Both the position numbers and the translations under genes were made by a program. Of a stretch of DNA of 64,000 nt, positions 34,728 to 43,511 are shown piece by piece. How positions within the stretch are numbered: position 1 is the stretch's first letter; every line of letters starts with the position of its first letter. The stretch covers positions 1 through 64,000 of the forward strand of contig NZ_CABVII010000030.1 of NCBI RefSeq assembly GCF_902497995.1. The letters run 5' to 3'. Under the pieces are notes generated by a model that did not search any database, had not been told where the DNA came from, and saw nothing but the letters and a program-made list of their open reading frames with translations. Source of the DNA: Pseudomonas fluorescens (GTDB lineage Bacteria > Pseudomonadota > Gammaproteobacteria > Pseudomonadales > Pseudomonadaceae).

Positions 34728-35482
34728 CTCACGACCTCTAAAGCAGCTTGCGCAATGCAGTTGGGTTTTGATCGCCAACACTTCACCCTGCCAAGGGTTG
34801 GCATTTTTCTTGGATTGAATAAGGGCTGCCCGTCGCGCGTCAGACGCTGTTCGACAAATCCCGGGACAGCGGTGAGTTCTTATTCGAATTCGTGGTCAAA
34901 GGCCTTGTTACAGACCAATTCCATTTGGTGCGGATAGTGGAAGGCACCGACACCTGGGAATCGCATGAAGCTATCCGGCCTCTCGACACCCTATTGCTGC
35001 TCGTGCACCTGTGTAAGGGTGAGCAGTGCCGGGAATTCAGTGCGGGCGATTGTAGTGACGTAGCGATTCATAAACCATGTCTCATCCCGAAATAATTTTT
35101 ATCCATTTCAGCAACAATCATTCACGGATTTCGCAAAAGTCCGGCATATTATCGAAATTCATTCGCAACAAAAACACCAAAAATAGTAGGTCTACCGCGC
35201 TCAGTTCGGACAGTATCGAAGGTTCCACACGCTCCTTCGAACCGGCCCTAGCCCCTATGAAACAAGGGCTCTGGCAATTCGTCAGGCCCTGTTAAAACTG
35301 CCTGCTCAGGCTGATCGGTGTCGAAGCTACCCACCATTAGAAAAGCCCCGTTTTGTTACGAAACCGTGCGCCAATTCACCGCTTCGAAACGTCCTGCGAC
35401 ACTCGCGCTGTGACAACATGTCGCACACATGCCGCCCCCCGACTTGTCGAGCATCAAGGTCTTTTTACCAGTCCTGCGCAAT
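34728..35482. other. long intergenic region upstream of cyoA with one doubtful ORF
   Basis: About 750 bases contain the cyo promoter and little else. On the plus strand the frame ending at 35095 is open from about 34818 and reads protein-like in part (LVTDQFHLVRIVEGTDTW, RPLDTLLLLVHLC), but the only start is a GTG at 34892 without a ribosome-binding site. It may be a gene relic. 35080-35200 is AT-rich. I saw no clear Anr box or tRNA. Confidence 0.35.
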
Positions 35483-35487
35483 GCAAA

Positions 35488-35526
35488 ACGCCCCGGCGCG
35501 CTCAAGGAGGATCGGGGCGTTTTTTT
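35488..35526 (-). terminator. bidirectional rho-independent terminator after dsbB
   Basis: ACGCCCCG (35488-35495) and CGGGGCGT (35513-35520) form a perfect 8-bp stem with T-runs on both strands. It lies 28 bases past the dsbB stop on the minus strand. Confidence 0.85.
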
Positions 35527-35553
35527 GTTGATGCAGCGATGCGAAGGATGACC

Positions 35554-36063
35554 TCAGCGCAGCGCTCTGCGATTACGCGACGTGAGCAGCGGCACCAGGA
35601 TGACCACCAGTACAAAGGCGACCAGCGCCCATTGGGCGAGGGACAGACCGAGAATCGGCGGGTACGGCGTCGAGCAGAAACCGTCGACCTGGAAGCCCAG
35701 CGGGAAGATCTTCGCCAGCGGCAAACCATCGACGATTGGCTGCAGCACATCGATACCGCAGCTGACTGTCGGATAGAACTGGGTGTAAACGTGATGCCCG
35801 GCCACCCCGACGCCTGCCAGGGCGCAGATCACCACCAGGGTTTCAAACACCGTGATGCTGCGGCGGGTGTGCATGGCCGCGCCGATGAAGGCGAAGAGCG
35901 CAATCAGCAGCAAGGCGTAGCGCTGCAGGATGCACAGCGGGCACGGTGCCTCGCCCAGGACAATTTGCATGTACAGCGCGCCGCCGATCAGCGCCAGGCA
36001 GATGGCGCCCAGTAACACCAGATAGCGCCGTTCACGGCCCAACCGCATTGTTTCCTCGCTCAT
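35554..36063 (-). CDS. dsbB: disulfide bond formation protein DsbB
   Basis: This 169-residue inner-membrane protein has four helices. It reoxidises DsbA and passes electrons to quinone. The first redox pair is CPLC, near residues 41-44; the second pair is the cysteines of VSCGID and GFCST in the second periplasmic loop. AAGGG supports the ATG at 36063, though the ATG at 36048 also has an AGGA. It lies near the cyo operon but has its own terminator. Confidence 0.93.
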   Translation of the reverse strand: MSEETMRLGRERRYLVLLGAICLALIGGALYMQIVLGEAPCPLCILQRYALLLIALFAFIGAAMHTRRSITVFETLVVICALAGVGVAGHHVYTQFYPTVSCGIDVLQPIVDGLPLAKIFPLGFQVDGFCSTPYPPILGLSLAQWALVAFVLVVILVPLLTSRNRRALR

Positions 36064-36220
36064 TGCGTTTCCCTTCTGAATATCGATTGCCCAAAGTCTA
36101 CACGCTGGCCTGGACCTTGGAGAGCCTGGCGCGCACGGGTGGGTATCGGGGAATAGACGACAGGCCGGTTAAGAAGGGATTAAATTTCAACACTTTCCTG
36201 CATTTGAATCAGCCAGCGGC

Positions 36221-36291
36221 CTCTTCGCGAGCAAGCCCGCTCCCACAGTTGAAATGCATTCCATTGTGGGAGCGGGCTGGCTCGCGAAAGC
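36221..36291. repeat. REPIN, G-rich type
   Basis: GCGAGCAAGCCCGCTCCCAC and its inverted copy are separated by a short spacer, downstream of the solute-binding protein gene. Confidence 0.9.
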
Positions 36292-36297
36292 GTTAGC

Positions 36298-37074
36298 TCA
36301 GTCGCCGTAGATATCAGACTTGAAGTACTTCTCCGAAATCTTCTGGTATTCGCCACTGGCGCGAATGCCGTCGATGGCCGAGTTCAGCTGGGAAACCAAC
36401 TCGGTATTGCCCTTGCGTACCGCAATCCCGGCACCCTCGCCCACGTATTTCGGATCCTTGAGTTCCGGCCCGACAAAGGCATAGCCTTGGCCACGGGGCA
36501 TCGTCAGGAAGTCATTCAGCGGAATGGTGTCGGCAAAAATGGCATCGAGGCGACCGGCAGCCAGGTCCATGTAGATCTCTTCGTTGTTGCTGTAACGCTT
36601 GACGTTGATGCCCTCGGGTTCAAACACCTCGGTGGCGTAACGGTCAGTGGTGGTGGCGCGCTGCACGCCGATGGTCTTGCCCTTCAGACTGGCGTACTGG
36701 TCATCCACCACCGCGCCTTCCTTCATCACCAGCCGCGATGAGGTGAAGTAGTACTTGTGGGTGAAATCCACCGACTTCTTGCGGTCTTCGTTGATGGTCA
36801 TGGACGACAGCGCCATGTCGATTTTCTTCACTTTCAAGGAAGGAATCAGGCCATCGAACTCACCTTCGACCCACTGGCACTTGACCTGCATCTGCGCGCA
36901 CAGGGCATTGCCGATGTCATAGTCGAAACCGACGATCTTGCCTTCGGCGTTTTTCGACGCGAACGGTGGGTAGGCCGCTTCGATGCCGATGCGCAGGGTT
37001 TTCTCGGCGGCGAACAGGGTACTGCACGCCAACAGGCTCAGGGCCAGACCGGTGATGAGTGGGAATTTCTTCAT
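36298..37074 (-). CDS. periplasmic amino-acid-binding protein of an ABC transporter
   Basis: This 258-residue family 3 solute-binding protein has a Sec signal peptide ending near LFAAEK. The typical [15 protein letters not shown] start of the mature domain, the [20 protein letters not shown] segment and [10 protein letters not shown] are present. It resembles lysine/arginine/ornithine or histidine binding proteins (ArgT/HisJ). No permease or ATPase gene is adjacent, so it is an orphan that must pair with a transporter elsewhere. Ligand inferred as a basic amino acid. Confidence 0.85.
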   Translation of the reverse strand: MKKFPLITGLALSLLACSTLFAAEKTLRIGIEAAYPPFASKNAEGKIVGFDYDIGNALCAQMQVKCQWVEGEFDGLIPSLKVKKIDMALSSMTINEDRKKSVDFTHKYYFTSSRLVMKEGAVVDDQYASLKGKTIGVQRATTTDRYATEVFEPEGINVKRYSNNEEIYMDLAAGRLDAIFADTIPLNDFLTMPRGQGYAFVGPELKDPKYVGEGAGIAVRKGNTELVSQLNSAIDGIRASGEYQKISEKYFKSDIYGD

Positions 37075-37261
37075 GTTCGTTCTCTCGCGGGTTGTTGTTG
37101 GTTTGGCAAGACAGAAGAAAGAGCTGAAACGGAGGGAGGCCTTTTTTGTACTTATAATTCCATACTGGACTTTTATGTATAAGTCGTCAATTGGGGAAAA
37201 TCAAGAGGTGCCGGCCGGTGGTCGGGAGGTGGGTCAGGAGGGTATCGGGTGTTGCGGATGG
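37075..37261. other. intergenic, upstream region of the binding-protein gene
   Basis: It holds the promoter of the minus-strand binding-protein gene; no ORF is seen. On the minus strand an AT-rich block around 37150-37180 is the likely promoter zone. Confidence 0.35.
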
Positions 37262-37360
37262 CCTCTTCGCGGGCAAGCCTCGCTCCTACAGGTTCTGAGT
37301 CGTTCACACAACTTATGTATGCACAGAACCCGTAGGAGCGAGGCTTGCCCGCGAAGGCGT
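37262..37360. repeat. REPIN, GTAGGAGCGAGGCTTGCCC type
   Basis: CTTCGCGGGCAAGCCTCGCTCCTAC and its inverted copy flank a centre that also pairs (GGTTCTG / CAGAACC). It lies just beyond the moaE stop. Confidence 0.9.
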
Positions 37361-37380
37361 ACTTGAATGCACCGCAGGAA

Positions 37381-37833
37381 TCACTGCTTCCAGCGATCCG
37401 CCGCCGCATGATCACTGTCGCGCCCTTCAATCCAGCGCGCCCCGTCACTTGTGTTTTCCTTCTTCCAGAACGGCGCACGGGTTTTCAGGTAGTCCATGAC
37501 AAAGGCGCAGGCGTCGAACGCCGCCTGGCGGTGGGCGCTGGCGGCGCCGACGAACACGATCGGCTCGCCCGGTTCCAGGGCGCCAATGCGATGCAGCACT
37601 TCCAGCTTGAGCAACGGCCAGCGCTGCTGCGCCTCGACGGCGATCTTGCCGAGGGCTTTTTCGGTCATGCCCGGGTAATGTTCCAGAACCATCCCGGCGA
37701 CATCCAGCCCGTCATTGAAATCGCGCACGTAGCCGACAAAACTCACCACCGCACCGACGCCGACATTGGCGGCATGCATGGCGTTGACTTCGGCCCCCGG
37801 ATCGAACGCCGTGGACTGCACGCGAATCGCCAT
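37381..37833 (-). CDS. moaE: molybdopterin synthase catalytic subunit
   Basis: This 150-residue MoaE inserts sulfur into precursor Z together with MoaD. The core motif is GAVVSFVGYVRDFNDG, with VLEHYPGMTEKAL and the C-terminal KTRAPFWKKE carrying the catalytic lysine. It lies 3 bp after moaD. Its product is needed for the Mo-bis-MGD cofactor of the formate dehydrogenase encoded at 1455-6584. Confidence 0.95.
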   Translation of the reverse strand: MAIRVQSTAFDPGAEVNAMHAANVGVGAVVSFVGYVRDFNDGLDVAGMVLEHYPGMTEKALGKIAVEAQQRWPLLKLEVLHRIGALEPGEPIVFVGAASAHRQAAFDACAFVMDYLKTRAPFWKKENTSDGARWIEGRDSDHAAADRWKQ

Positions 37834-37836
37834 GGC

Positions 37837-38079
37837 TCAGCCTCCGGTTACAGTCGGGAAAAACGCCACTTCGTCGCCATCGCTCACCGGCTCGTCGAGC
37901 TGGCACAGGTCTTCGTTGCGGGCACACATCAGGTTCTGCTCGCTCAGTACCTCGGCACCATCACGCTTGGCCAGCAGTGCACGCACATCGTCAACGGTGG
38001 CGAAGTCGCCTTCAACCTTTACCGAGTCGACGCCCAGTGCTTCTCTGTATCTAGCGAAAAACTTCACGGTGAGGTTCAT
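37837..38079 (-). CDS. moaD: molybdopterin synthase sulfur carrier subunit
   Basis: This 80-residue ubiquitin-like protein begins [16 protein letters not shown] and ends in TVTGG, the Gly-Gly tail that is thiocarboxylated. Its ATG overlaps the moaC stop by 4 bp. An upstream extension would lie inside moaC. Confidence 0.95.
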   Translation of the reverse strand: MNLTVKFFARYREALGVDSVKVEGDFATVDDVRALLAKRDGAEVLSEQNLMCARNEDLCQLDEPVSDGDEVAFFPTVTGG

Positions 38080-38549
38080 GGCTGGTCCGCCTGGAAATGG
38101 CCGCTCTTGCCGCCGAGTTTCTCCAGCAAACGCACGCTTTCGATGCTCATGCCACGGTCTACCGCCTTGCACATGTCATAGATCGTCAGCGCCGCGACGC
38201 TGGCGGCGGTCAGGGCTTCCATCTCGACGCCGGTCTGCCCGGACAACTTGCAGCGCGCGACGATGCGCACGGTATCGTCGCCTTCGGCACTGAGTTCGAC
38301 CTTGACGCCGGTGAGCAGCAACGGATGACACAGGGGGATCAGATCGCTGGTTTTCTTTGCCGCCTGAATGCCGGCGATGCGCGCCACCGCAAACACATCA
38401 CCCTTGGGATGACCGCCGCTGACGATCATTTGCAGGGTGTCGGGCAGCATGCGCACCAGCGCCTGGGCGGTCGCTTCGCGGAACGTCACGGCTTTTTCGG
38501 TGACGTCGACCATGTTGGCGCGACCTTGGGAATCGAGATGAGTCAGCAC
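38076..38549 (-). CDS. moaC: cyclic pyranopterin monophosphate synthase
   Basis: This 157-residue MoaC makes cPMP from the MoaA product. Conserved blocks are [50 protein letters not shown] and GGKSGH. The start is GTG at 38549, eight bases after GGAG. It is first in moaCDE; moaA is not in the window. Confidence 0.96.
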   Translation of the reverse strand: MLTHLDSQGRANMVDVTEKAVTFREATAQALVRMLPDTLQMIVSGGHPKGDVFAVARIAGIQAAKKTSDLIPLCHPLLLTGVKVELSAEGDDTVRIVARCKLSGQTGVEMEALTAASVAALTIYDMCKAVDRGMSIESVRLLEKLGGKSGHFQADQP

Positions 38550-38620
38550 AGGGTTACTCCTGATCAGGAATCCCGATTGTAAACCTGCGGGTCAGATTTT
38601 CGCACCTTTGATTGCAATGT

Positions 38621-38718
38621 CCTTGTAGGAGCGAGGCTCGCCCGCGAAGGCGGTGTGTCAGGCAGCTTGATGTTGGATTGTACCGCCGTCTTCGCGGGCA
38701 AGCCTCGCTCCTACAAGG
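38621..38718. repeat. REPIN, GTAGGAGCGAGGCT type
   Basis: CCTTGTAGGAGCGAGGCTCGCCC and an inverted copy ending CTCGCTCCTACAAGG, in the gap between moaC and phoH. Confidence 0.9.
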
Positions 38719-38731
38719 GATTTTTGTAAGG

Positions 38732-38770
38732 CATAAAAAACCGGGCGGTTTTGAGGCCGCCCGGTTTTGG
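38732..38770 (-). terminator. rho-independent terminator of phoH
   Basis: On the minus strand, AACCGGGCGGCC pairs with GGCCGCCCGGTT across a short loop and is followed by TTTTTTAT, a few bases after the phoH stop. Confidence 0.9.
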
Positions 38771-38777
38771 TGAAGGG

Positions 38778-40172
38778 TTACAAATGCGATTCGGCGTATT
38801 CGGCCAGAATCGAACGCGGCACCCCTTGCAGGGTGATGTGCACACCGTTGGGGAAATCCTTGAAGCGTTCGGTCAGGTACGTCAGCCCGGAGCTGGTCGC
38901 GGACAGGTAAGGGGTATCGATCTGCGCCAGGTTGCCCAGGCACACCACTTTGGAACCGGCACCGGCACGTGTGATGATGGTTTTCATCTGGTGCGGCGTG
39001 AGGTTCTGGCATTCATCGATCAGGATCAGGCTCTGTTGGAAACTGCGACCCCGAATGTAGTTGAGGGATTTGAACTGCAGCGGCACTTTGCTGAGGATGT
39101 AGTCGACGCTGCCATGGGTGTTTTCGTCATCCATGTGCAAGGCTTCGAGGTTGTCGGTGATGGCGCCCAGCCACGGCTCCATTTTTTCCGCTTCGGTACC
39201 GGGCAGGAAGCCGATCTCCTGGTCCAGGCCCTGCACGCTACGTGTCGCGATGATCCGCCGATAGCGCTTGCTGACCATGGTCTGCTCGATCGCCGCCGCC
39301 AGGGCCAGGATGGTTTTACCCGAGCCGGCGGCGCCGGACAGGTTGACCAGGTGGATATCCGGATCGAGCAAGGCGTACAGCGCCAGGCTCTGATAGATGT
39401 CACGCGGTTTCAGGCCCCAGGCTTCCTGGTGCAACAGGGGTTCCTGATGCAGGTCGAGAATCAGCAGCCGGTCTTCCTCGATCTCCTTGATCCAGCCGAC
39501 AAAGCCCTGTTCGTCGATGATGAACTCATTGATGTGCACCGCCGGCAGGTTGTCGATCAACTGCACCTGGTGCCAGGTGCGGCCATGATCCTGACGGGTT
39601 TCGACATTCTTCACGCGGTCCCAGAAGGAGCCGTCCATGTTGTGATAACCATTGGGCAGCAGCGAGACGTCGTCAACCAGTTGGTCGGTGCTGTAGTCCT
39701 CGGCCGCGATCCCGCAGGCCCGGGCCTTGAGGCGCATGTTGATGTCTTTGGTGACCAGCACCACGGGCAGCTCGGGCTCGCGCGCGTGCAGGTCGATCAA
39801 CTGATTGATGATGATGTTGTCGTTCAGGTGCTCGGGCAGAATGATGTTCGGTTCGGCACGCTTGCTCATCAGGATCGACAGCAAACCCTTGGGCCCGCTT
39901 TTGCCCCGCTGGATCGGCACGCCAAGCTCGACGTCTTCAGGGCTGGCGTCGCCCAGGGTCTTGTCAATCAGGCGAATGGCCTGACGGCATTCCGCGGCCA
40001 CGCTGTGATGCCCGCTCTTGAGCTTGTCCAGCTCTTCGAGCACGGTCATGGGGATGGCTACGTGGTGTTCTTCGAAGTTAAGCAGGGCGTTTGGATCGTG
40101 GATCAATACGTTGGTATCGAGTACATAAAGGATTGGCTGGTTGGAGGAAAAACTACGTCCGTGATCATCCAT
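38778..40172 (-). CDS. PhoH family protein with N-terminal PIN domain
   Basis: This 464-residue protein has an N-terminal PIN RNase domain (YVLDTNVLIHDP with acidic residues, VLEELDKLK; about 14-150) and a C-terminal PhoH/RhlC-type ATPase with Walker A GAAGSGKT (about 280-287) and Walker B LILIDECQN (about 378-386). PIN-PhoH proteins act as ATP-dependent RNA helicase/nucleases. AGGTGA precedes the ATG at 40172. It is monocistronic with its own terminator. Confidence 0.92.
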   Translation of the reverse strand: MDDHGRSFSSNQPILYVLDTNVLIHDPNALLNFEEHHVAIPMTVLEELDKLKSGHHSVAAECRQAIRLIDKTLGDASPEDVELGVPIQRGKSGPKGLLSILMSKRAEPNIILPEHLNDNIIINQLIDLHAREPELPVVLVTKDINMRLKARACGIAAEDYSTDQLVDDVSLLPNGYHNMDGSFWDRVKNVETRQDHGRTWHQVQLIDNLPAVHINEFIIDEQGFVGWIKEIEEDRLLILDLHQEPLLHQEAWGLKPRDIYQSLALYALLDPDIHLVNLSGAAGSGKTILALAAAIEQTMVSKRYRRIIATRSVQGLDQEIGFLPGTEAEKMEPWLGAITDNLEALHMDDENTHGSVDYILSKVPLQFKSLNYIRGRSFQQSLILIDECQNLTPHQMKTIITRAGAGSKVVCLGNLAQIDTPYLSATSSGLTYLTERFKDFPNGVHITLQGVPRSILAEYAESHL

Positions 40173-40509
40173 ACTCGGTCACCTTAGTGGGAGCCATTCG
40201 ACGCAATACCGTGACAGTGCTGCGCCTCGAAGTGGCCACCGAATTCACCTGCTGGGACTCAAGTGAACTGCATCCATAGCTGGGTCTTGGAAGACGCCAC
40301 CTGTGTTGCAGGTTTCGGCGGTCTGTCTTCGTAATACTCCAAAACCTGTGACAGAAAAAAGTACTTTGACGTTTTTTTGAAGTTTATTTTTCAGAGTGAC
40401 GAATAGCCCTTGGCGTGAAGGCAATGTGCCGTTAAAGTCGGAAGTCCGCCTGCACCGAATTCTCTCCCGAAATCGCCCTTCGCCCAATGTTTACGGCCTT
40501 TTGCCATTT
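40173..40509. other. intergenic region upstream of phoH
   Basis: About 340 bases contain no credible gene. The AT-rich block at 40340-40400 probably carries the phoH promoter on the minus strand. Confidence 0.35.
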
Positions 40510-41634
40510 TCAGCGAAACCCATCCCGACAGTTTTCCCAACCGATCCCGCTTTGCGCCGTCTGGGTGATGAGCCAGGGCATCGCCGTTTTCACCCCCTCC
40601 TGCTTCACGTTGAAATTGATCACCCCATGGCGCCACAGCAGCATCAGGGTCAGCACGCGTTGCGCGCTCTGGTCGGGCTTGAGTTTGCCGGCTCCATCCT
40701 GGGCATCGATATCCCACAGTGCCACTTGCAGGCCCTGGGCCTTGAAGAAGCTTTCGGCGTCCGCTCGACGTAGACCATCGGGCGGACGGAACAGCGGCAC
40801 GTAATTCTCCGGTAGTTTGCCTTTGACCAGTTCGACACTGCGTCGTACCGAGTCCTGCCAGTCCTGCCAGTGGCCATGGGAGCGGAACTCCCAGCCTTGC
40901 ACGCCGATGCATTGCGTTGAATACGTGGCTTGCAGGCTGGCAACTGAACGTTCGGCCAGGCGCGCCTGGATGTCCTTGCCGAGGACGAAAAAGGTGCCGC
41001 TCAAATTCGACTTGCGCAGGTACTCGGTCACCCAGGCGGTGTTGTCCGGTGCGGCATTGGCGGCGCTGTCGAAGGTCAGCAGGAACAGCCGGTCGTTCAT
41101 CGGGTCGCCGTTGCGCTCATGGTCGCCAAAACGATCGACTTCGCTGCTGGTTTGCGCAAACAGCGCGGCCTTGCGCAATTGCTCGTCCAGGTACCGGGCA
41201 TGGAACAGTCGACTCGGTTCTGCCCACTTGATGTAGTAGCTGTCGTCACTGACCTGAAACTTGGCTGCCTGCCGGCGCAAAGTGTCCATGTCCTCGACCA
41301 GGAAACAGAAGGAGGCATCCTGATCGCAGCTTTGCCGGGCGAAGTTGTAGTTGCTCAGCAACCGTTGCCACAGGCGCTGACGCAGGTTGTTGACCGACTC
41401 CAGGTTGATCGTACGCAGGCCCAGTCGTTGGGCCAGGCTCGGTTCATCCAGGGATTCGCTGGCCAGCAGGACTCGGGCGAACATCAGAATCTCGGCCCGC
41501 GACGCAACGTCGAACAGGGTCGGGCTGTTGAACTGTTCGGGCCATGTACTGCGATCAAGCGTCGCCACCTCGCCCGGTGCGGCCAGGACACCGAAACTCA
41601 AGAGCCACGCCGAGAACAGAAAAGCGATGCGCAA
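40510..41634 (-). CDS. secreted polysaccharide-deacetylase-like (NodB fold) protein with altered metal site
   Basis: The protein has 374 residues with a signal peptide (LRIAFLFSAWLLSFGVLA). The start is a TTG at 41634 behind GGAG; the longer open frame runs through a REP element. After about 180 residues of unassigned helical sequence comes a NodB-like domain. Motif 1 reads LLTFDS where active enzymes have TFDDG, so the metal Asp is replaced by S190. Motif 2 reads RSHGHWQDW (H253, H255) instead of HxxxH spacing. Motif 3 RPPDG is kept. It may be an inactive or non-canonical deacetylase of envelope glycan. Confidence 0.75.
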   Translation of the reverse strand: MRIAFLFSAWLLSFGVLAAPGEVATLDRSTWPEQFNSPTLFDVASRAEILMFARVLLASESLDEPSLAQRLGLRTINLESVNNLRQRLWQRLLSNYNFARQSCDQDASFCFLVEDMDTLRRQAAKFQVSDDSYYIKWAEPSRLFHARYLDEQLRKAALFAQTSSEVDRFGDHERNGDPMNDRLFLLTFDSAANAAPDNTAWVTEYLRKSNLSGTFFVLGKDIQARLAERSVASLQATYSTQCIGVQGWEFRSHGHWQDWQDSVRRSVELVKGKLPENYVPLFRPPDGLRRADAESFFKAQGLQVALWDIDAQDGAGKLKPDQSAQRVLTLMLLWRHGVINFNVKQEGVKTAMPWLITQTAQSGIGWENCRDGFR

Positions 41635-41708
41635 TGGGATGTCTCCATAACAAAACCCGCGCGGCACTATAGCTGATCCGGCCGTGATTCCCGCAGCAGC
41701 ACCGAACT

Positions 41709-41803
41709 CCTGTAGGAGCGAGGCTTGCCCGCGAAGGCGGCGGCACATCCAACGTCAATCTGCCTGATACACCGCCTTCGCGGGCAAGCCTCGCTCCTAC
41801 AAG
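41709..41803. repeat. REPIN, GTAGGAGCGAGGCTTGCCC type
   Basis: Two inverted copies with a divergent centre, in the divergent gap between the NodB-like gene and yaaA. Confidence 0.92.
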
Positions 41804-41903
41804 GATTTGCGGATATCCACCGATCATCACCTATGGACTTGATAGCTGGAGTCAACACAGACAACCCCCTAGAATCGCCCCCACGATTAAAGGAGACGAC
41901 TTC

Positions 41904-42683
41904 ATGCTGATGGTGATTTCCCCCGCCAAGACCCTCGACTACGAAACACCGCCGGCGACCCAGCGCTTCACCCAGCCGCAATACCTCGACCATTCCCAGG
42001 AGCTGATCCTGCAGTTGCGCGAACTGACCCCGGTGCAGATCAGCGAGTTGATGCACGTCTCCGACAAGATCGGCGGGCTCAACGCCGCGCGTTTTGGCAG
42101 CTGGACGCCGGCCTTTTCCCCCGCCAACGCCAAACAGGCACTGCTGGCGTTCAAGGGCGACGTGTACACCGGGCTGAACGCGCAAACCTTCAGCGAAGCC
42201 GACTTCGATTACGCCCAGCAGCACTTGCGCATGCTGTCGGGCCTTTATGGCCTGTTGCGTCCACTGGACCTGATGCAGCCGTACCGGCTGGAAATGGGCA
42301 CCAGACTGACCAACGCCCGCGGCAAGGACCTGTATGCCTTCTGGGGCACGCGGATCAGTGAATGGCTGAACGAAGCCCTGGCCGATCAAGGCGACGACGT
42401 GCTGCTGAACCTGGCCTCCAACGAGTACTTCTCGGCGGTCAAGCGCAACGCATTGAACGCGCGCATCATCAATACCGAGTTCAAGGACCTGAAAAACGGC
42501 CAGTACAAGATCATCAGCTTCTACGCAAAAAAAGCCCGGGGCATGATGAGTCGGTTTGTCATTGAAGAGCGCATCAACGACCCGGCAGCCCTTAAACAGT
42601 TCGACGTGCAGGGCTATCGCTACAGCGCCGAGCAGTCCTCAGCGGACACTCTGGTCTTTCTGCGCGATCACGCTCCAGAGTAG
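41904..42683 (+). CDS. yaaA: peroxide stress protein YaaA (DUF328/UPF0246)
   Basis: This 259-residue protein has the family start [14 protein letters not shown], with [28 protein letters not shown] and NLASNEYF. YaaA lowers free iron and protects DNA and protein under H2O2 stress in E. coli. AAAGGAGA precedes the ATG. A perfect 9-bp inverted repeat follows the gene. Confidence 0.93.
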   Translation: MLMVISPAKTLDYETPPATQRFTQPQYLDHSQELILQLRELTPVQISELMHVSDKIGGLNAARFGSWTPAFSPANAKQALLAFKGDVYTGLNAQTFSEADFDYAQQHLRMLSGLYGLLRPLDLMQPYRLEMGTRLTNARGKDLYAFWGTRISEWLNEALADQGDDVLLNLASNEYFSAVKRNALNARIINTEFKDLKNGQYKIISFYAKKARGMMSRFVIEERINDPAALKQFDVQGYRYSAEQSSADTLVFLRDHAPE

Positions 42684-42690
42684 GCACCCG

Positions 42691-42730
42691 GTCGGCGCAC
42701 GACACTCGTCATGACCCGTCATGCGCCGAC
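42691..42730 (+). terminator. inverted repeat downstream of yaaA
   Basis: GTCGGCGCA (42691-42699) and TGCGCCGAC (42722-42730) are perfect 9-bp arms with a 22-base loop. Only GTTTG follows, so termination would be weak or rho-assisted. Confidence 0.5.
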
Positions 42731-43511
42731 GTTTGATCGTCTGACAATCCCTCGCGAGTTTCGCCGTTTTATTGGCGCCAAAAATCAAGCGCCCAATTCT
42801 CTAACTTTAGTTTCACTCGACTTCGCTGATTTTTTTCCGTAGTGGCACCGAAAATTTTCATCGGTAGTGGCATATTCCTATCTATTGCGCTCATAACCCT
42901 ATGTATCAAGGGTGAAACAGGCGATGCCATCAATATGAAAGCAGTGCCATCTTTGTCAATATTTCAAGAAATTTCAGGATTCGCGATGAGCGGACCGGAA
43001 CTATGTCCAAATGCGTCGTTCATACCACCGGTAACGATTCTCACGGTGCATGTGCGAGATAACTTACGCAGAGCAGTGATTCACGTAGCGAAGTTGTCAC
43101 GATTAACTTGCGCTACTAATCCCTGATTTGGGCAATACATGAAGGACAGGAGATAACGCATCAATACTATCCCCTGCCAGGCCAAGGCCGCGCCCCTATA
43201 AACGTGCTCACCTGAGCACCCAACCGCTTGATTTACGGGCTTATTGCCTGGCATTGAGCGCGCAAGACCTTTGCACCCGTGACTTCCACAGAGAAGCTCG
43301 GCTGCATGACAGGGCATATCATAATAACAAGGCCTAGTTGCGCACATCCTGAGTGCCCTTATTTAGACACTCGGAACTTATTATGCCTGCGCGCTGCATT
43401 ATGGCGCCTGTAAGGCCGCACTTGCGAGTGCACTATGACCGCTTAACACCCTTAATTCCGGCCATGTAATGGCTTGGTGAAACAGACTTGATTAACTGAG
43501 AGGTAAATGCG
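42731..43511 (+). promoter_or_regulatory. long upstream regulatory region of algD
   Basis: About 780 bases precede algD with no convincing gene, as is usual for the heavily regulated alginate promoter. GGAACTT at 43373-43379 matches the -35 of AlgU (sigma22) promoters. The expected -10 sixteen to seventeen bases on is poor (GCATTAT), so the promoter assignment is moderate. The AT-rich 42780-43130 part could hold distal sites for AlgR, AmrZ or IHF, but I found no clear copy of their consensus. Confidence 0.5.

Noticed and set aside
42842-43126. 94-codon plus-strand ORF upstream of algD
   Set aside because: It has a GTG start without a ribosome-binding site, AT-rich non-coding composition and no domain; it lies within the algD regulatory region.
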